Shown in pieces: positions 7,070-9,566 of a stretch of DNA of 9,566 nt. The DNA lies in contig PBLM01000030.1 of the NCBI GenBank assembly GCA_002721775.1, positions 20,229 to 29,794 of the forward strand, in the 5' to 3' direction. Source of the DNA: Rhodospirillaceae bacterium. GTDB taxonomy: Bacteria; Pseudomonadota; Alphaproteobacteria; Puniceispirillales; Puniceispirillaceae. Every line of letters starts with the position of its first letter. Positions within the stretch are counted from its first letter, which is position 1. A model generated the notes under the pieces. The model was given only the letters and a program-made list of their open reading frames with translations. It searched no databases and was not told the origin of the DNA. Both the position numbers and the translations under genes were made by a program.

Positions 7070-7155
7070 GTGACAGGCCTTGTGATAAAACTAGATTAAC
7101 AGTAGACCCTTTGTGACAGTAACTATCTATAGTCAGGAATCTGATAAAGTGACAG
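7070..7155 (+). repeat. Three copies of GTGACAG upstream of uvrD
   Basis: The heptamer GTGACAG occurs at 7070-7076, 7113-7119 and 7149-7155, starts 43 and 36 bases apart, all in the same direction. GATAAA also occurs three times nearby (7084, 7143, 7155). A perfect inverted repeat ACTAT-CT-ATAGT (7122-7133) sits beside the second copy and contains TATAGT (7128-7133), a possible -10 box without a clear -35. The sites could bind a regulator of uvrD or mlaA; nothing names one. Confidence 0.4.
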
Positions 7156-7167
7156 ATAAAATGGGCA

Positions 7168-9471
7168 GTGAGTGAGAATGTGACTTCATCTGGTGAAAGT
7201 TCAGCATCTTCCGAGGGTTTTGTTCCATCTGCTGTAGCTGAGCCGTGGCTAAAACGGTTGAATGCGGCGCAAGCAGATGCCGTAACTACTCTGGACGGCC
7301 CGTTGTTGGTCCTGTCCGGTGCAGGAACAGGAAAGACTCGTGTGCTGACGGCACGTCTCGCCCAGCTGGTTGCCAGTCGGACAGCTGCCCCCTGGAATAT
7401 TTTAGCAGTAACCTTCACCAATAAGGCAGCGCGAGAAATGAAAGAGCGCGTCACCCGGCTGGTTGGGCCAATGGTCGAACAAGTGATGTTGGGCACATTT
7501 CATGCACTGGCCGCACGCATGCTGCGCCAGCATGCAGAGCTTGTTGGGTTGAAATCTGATTACACGATTCTGAATACAGATGACCAGAACCGCCTGCTTA
7601 AACAATTGATGGAGGCAGAAAAAATTGATCTGAAACGATGGCCACCACGTGCTTTGGCGGCGCAGATCAGTATCTGGAAAGATAAAGGTTTGCGCCCAGA
7701 AAAACTGTCCATCTCTGATGCGGGCGATATGTGTAATGGCAAAGGCATTGATCTTTACAGTCAGTACCAAGCCCGCCTTGTTATGCTGAATGCGGCTGAT
7801 TTTGGTGATCTACTTTTGCATACGCTGCATATTTTTCAGACTTATCCGGATGTTCTAGCTCATTATCAGTCCCGCCTGACCCATATAATGGTTGATGAAT
7901 ATCAGGATACCAATGTTGTTCAGTATCTATGGTTGCGCCTGCTCGCCTCTGAACACAAGAATTTATGCTGTGTTGGGGATGACGATCAGTCCATTTATGG
8001 CTGGCGCGGGGCTGAGGTTGGCAATATTCTGCGTTTTGAGAGCGATTACCCTGGCGCAAAAATCGTCAGGCTGGAAGAAAATTACCGGTCAACAGGACAT
8101 ATTCTGGCGGCCGCTTCAAGCCTGATCGCCAAAAATGAAAACAGGCTGGGAAAAACCTTATATACCTCAATTGACGATGGCGAAAAGCTGGTAGTGTCGG
8201 GTTATTGGGATGGCCAGGATGAGGCCCGGCATGTGGCCAGCAAAATTGAAGAAAAGCTGAAAGACGGATTTGATCTAAATCAGATTGCTGTTCTAGTGCG
8301 GGCGGGATTTCAGACCCGTGAATTTGAAGAGCGGTTTCTAGCCATAGGATTGCCTTACAGAGTGGTTGGTACGCGCTTTTATGAGCGGGCTGAAATCAGA
8401 GATGCAATGGCCTACTTGCGTTTGATTAATCAGCCTGCGGATGATTTGGCGTTTGAGCGGATTATCAACACGCCAAAACGGGGTCTGGGGCCAGCAACGC
8501 TTCAGGTTATTCATCAGCTGGCCCGTGCGCGCGACATCCCTTTGCTGACGGCAGCGGGTGCACTGGCAGATAGTGATGAGTTAAAGCCGCAAGCCAGGCA
8601 GACGCTGATAGCCTTTTGTGCTCAGATTGCCAGATGGCACGAGCAGAAAGATGCCACACTGCCAGCTGAATTTGCCCAAGTGGTTTTGGACGAAGCAGGA
8701 TATACAGAAATGTGGCAGAAGGATAAAGCCCCTGATGCTCCTGGGCGGCTGGAAAATCTGAAGGAACTAGTTTCGGCCATTGAAGATTTTGACACGCTAG
8801 GTGGGTTTCTTGAGCATATCTCACTGGTGATGGATAATGAAACCACGCCACAGGAGGGCGAAGTGACCTTGATGACTTTACATGCGGCAAAGGGCCTGGA
8901 ATTTGATATGGTATTTTTGCCTGGTTGGGAAGATGGAATTTTTCCCAGTCAGCGCACATTGGATGAAGTTGGCGGGGCCGGGCTGGAAGAGGAGCGCAGG
9001 TTGGCTTATGTGGGGCTTACTCGTGCACGCCGGCATGTTTATGTCAGCTTTGCGGCAAACAGGCGTATTCATGGCCTGTGGCAATCCTCTATTCCGTCAA
9101 GATTTGTTGGCGAGTTGCCAGCTGTGCATATTGATGAAGATATGGCGCAGGGGATCAGCCTTGGTTCGGTTGAACCTGTTCTGGTCGGCTCTCTGGCGGA
9201 GCGCGCTGGTCGACCTGGATATGGCCCAGCATGGAACCGCCGCGCTACCCTGCCAACAGACTCGTCAGCAACACCGGTGCGTGACCGCGATGGCTGGTTG
9301 CCGCAGTCAGGCAAGCATAATTTTGAGGAAGGTGACCGTGTCTTTCATCAGAAATTTGGCATGGGCACAATTGACGCGATGGAGGCTGACAAGCTGGAAA
9401 TCCTTTTTGACAAGGCAGGCCTAAAAAAAGTTGTGGCCAGCTTCGTGTCTCGCGCAGATGAGATAGACTGA
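7168..9471 (+). CDS. uvrD: ATP-dependent DNA helicase UvrD/PcrA (superfamily 1)
   Basis: This 3'-to-5' helicase removes the incised strand in nucleotide excision repair, acts in mismatch repair, and clears proteins from DNA. The 767-residue protein has all SF1 motifs: Q motif LNAAQADAV (31-39), Walker A GAGTGKT (51-57), Ia VTFTNKAA (81-88), Ib around GTFHALAARMLR (109-120), II VDEYQDTN (242-249), III VGDDDQSIYGWRGA (269-282), IV RLEENYRST (301-309), V with MTLHAAKGLEFD (569-580) and VI EEERRLAYVGLTRAR (607-621). The C-terminal patch GDRVFHQKFGMGTI (722-735) is the Tudor-like fold that binds RNA polymerase in PcrA/UvrD. An acidic, Ser-rich leader of about 27 residues precedes the Q motif. The start is uncertain: GTG at 7168 is the first in-frame candidate after a stop at 7150, GTG at 7180 is the next, and neither has a strong Shine-Dalgarno. 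UvrD and PcrA cannot be told apart here, and Rep is less likely. Confidence 0.94.
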   Translation: MSENVTSSGESSASSEGFVPSAVAEPWLKRLNAAQADAVTTLDGPLLVLSGAGTGKTRVLTARLAQLVASRTAAPWNILAVTFTNKAAREMKERVTRLVGPMVEQVMLGTFHALAARMLRQHAELVGLKSDYTILNTDDQNRLLKQLMEAEKIDLKRWPPRALAAQISIWKDKGLRPEKLSISDAGDMCNGKGIDLYSQYQARLVMLNAADFGDLLLHTLHIFQTYPDVLAHYQSRLTHIMVDEYQDTNVVQYLWLRLLASEHKNLCCVGDDDQSIYGWRGAEVGNILRFESDYPGAKIVRLEENYRSTGHILAAASSLIAKNENRLGKTLYTSIDDGEKLVVSGYWDGQDEARHVASKIEEKLKDGFDLNQIAVLVRAGFQTREFEERFLAIGLPYRVVGTRFYERAEIRDAMAYLRLINQPADDLAFERIINTPKRGLGPATLQVIHQLARARDIPLLTAAGALADSDELKPQARQTLIAFCAQIARWHEQKDATLPAEFAQVVLDEAGYTEMWQKDKAPDAPGRLENLKELVSAIEDFDTLGGFLEHISLVMDNETTPQEGEVTLMTLHAAKGLEFDMVFLPGWEDGIFPSQRTLDEVGGAGLEEERRLAYVGLTRARRHVYVSFAANRRIHGLWQSSIPSRFVGELPAVHIDEDMAQGISLGSVEPVLVGSLAERAGRPGYGPAWNRRATLPTDSSATPVRDRDGWLPQSGKHNFEEGDRVFHQKFGMGTIDAMEADKLEILFDKAGLKKVVASFVSRADEID

Positions 9472-9476
9472 AGGTA

Positions 9477-9480
9477 GAGG
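9477..9480 (+). promoter_or_regulatory. Shine-Dalgarno of the gene after uvrD
   Basis: GAGG lies six bases before the ATG at 9487 and only six bases after the uvrD stop. It supports a true start and likely cotranscription with uvrD. Confidence 0.6.
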
Positions 9481-9486
9481 ACATAA

Positions 9487-9566
9487 ATGATAGATTGCTG
9501 GTGTTTTTCTGCTGTTGTGCAGGGTCAAACCTTGCCGTTGGAAACCGGCTTGGAAGTGGTTCTGGC
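9487..9566 (+). CDS. Start of an unidentified gene, cut by window end (possibly PrmA)
   Basis: Only 26 codons are visible (beginning MIDCWCFSAVVQG), open to the window end. The ATG has a well-placed GAGG upstream and begins 15 bases after the uvrD stop, so this is probably a real gene in the same transcript. The start is too short to classify. Ribosomal protein L11 methyltransferase (prmA) follows uvrD in some alphaproteobacteria, and a tryptophan near the N-terminus with a following FEAL-like stretch (here LETGLEVVL) would fit it, but this is a guess from context. Confidence 0.6.
   Translation, partial: MIDCWCFSAVVQGQTLPLETGLEVVL

Noticed and set aside
7118..7126. AGTAACTAT shared by the uvrD upstream region and the rpoH promoter (minus strand, 1719-1727)
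   Set aside because: One nine-base match between a 137-base and a 226-base gap on either strand is expected about once in four such comparisons, so it does not support a shared regulator.
6942..7496. Long N-terminal extension of the mlaA frame across the divergent gap into uvrD
   Set aside because: MlaA is complete with its lipobox from 6941; the extra frame lies antisense to the conserved helicase domain of uvrD.
8882..9424. Plus-strand 180-codon frame inside uvrD
   Set aside because: It lies in another frame over helicase motifs V and VI and the C-terminal patch; uvrD is intact, so this is a shadow.
1..9566. Search for mobile elements, CRISPR repeats, toxin-antitoxin pairs, tRNA or phage genes
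   Set aside because: Coding sequence is nearly continuous and made of core genes; gaps are all under 230 bases and show no long repeats, tRNA-like folds or integration signs.

Overview
This window reads as a stretch of chromosomal housekeeping DNA from an alphaproteobacterium with roughly balanced base composition. The evidence is the best-fitting family of each protein (alpha-type RpoH, UvrD/PcrA, MlaA/MlaC), the rluD-rpoH neighbourhood familiar from that class, and a small membrane protein beside rluD resembling one seen next to rluD in Rhodobacterales. A marine lineage such as the SAR116 group is possible, but that is a guess from gene style and composition. I see no mobile element, CRISPR array, rRNA, tRNA, phage gene or defence system.

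Layout, left to right. The window opens inside purA (plus strand), whose last ~245 codons end at a short terminator-like hairpin. Convergent to it is a minus-strand pair, rluD then rpoH, with a good sigma70-like promoter in the 137-bp gap just before rpoH. Divergent from rluD is a small single-pass membrane protein gene that starts with TTG behind a strong Shine-Dalgarno. Its 3' end overlaps by 23 bp a convergent gene for a small multi-pass membrane protein (weakly YggT-like). That gene is divergent from ettA, an ABC-F translation factor. ettA converges on a minus-strand mlaA-mlaC pair (outer-membrane lipid asymmetry), with a hairpin between them that uses the last codons of mlaC. A 226-bp divergent gap separates mlaA from a full-length uvrD/pcrA helicase gene (plus). 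Fifteen bases after uvrD another gene begins with a strong ribosome-binding site and runs off the window; its product may be PrmA, but only 26 codons are visible.

The genes serve core functions: purine synthesis (purA), heat-shock transcription (rpoH), 23S rRNA modification (rluD), energy-gated translation (ettA), retrograde phospholipid transport (mlaA, mlaC) and DNA repair (uvrD). mlaA-mlaC is a clear functional pair, apart from the mlaFED transporter, which is not in this window.

No new system is apparent. The points most worth a second look are in the intergenic DNA: an inverted repeat inside the rpoH promoter spacer, three GTGACAG copies before uvrD, and overlapping or shared gene ends at convergent pairs.
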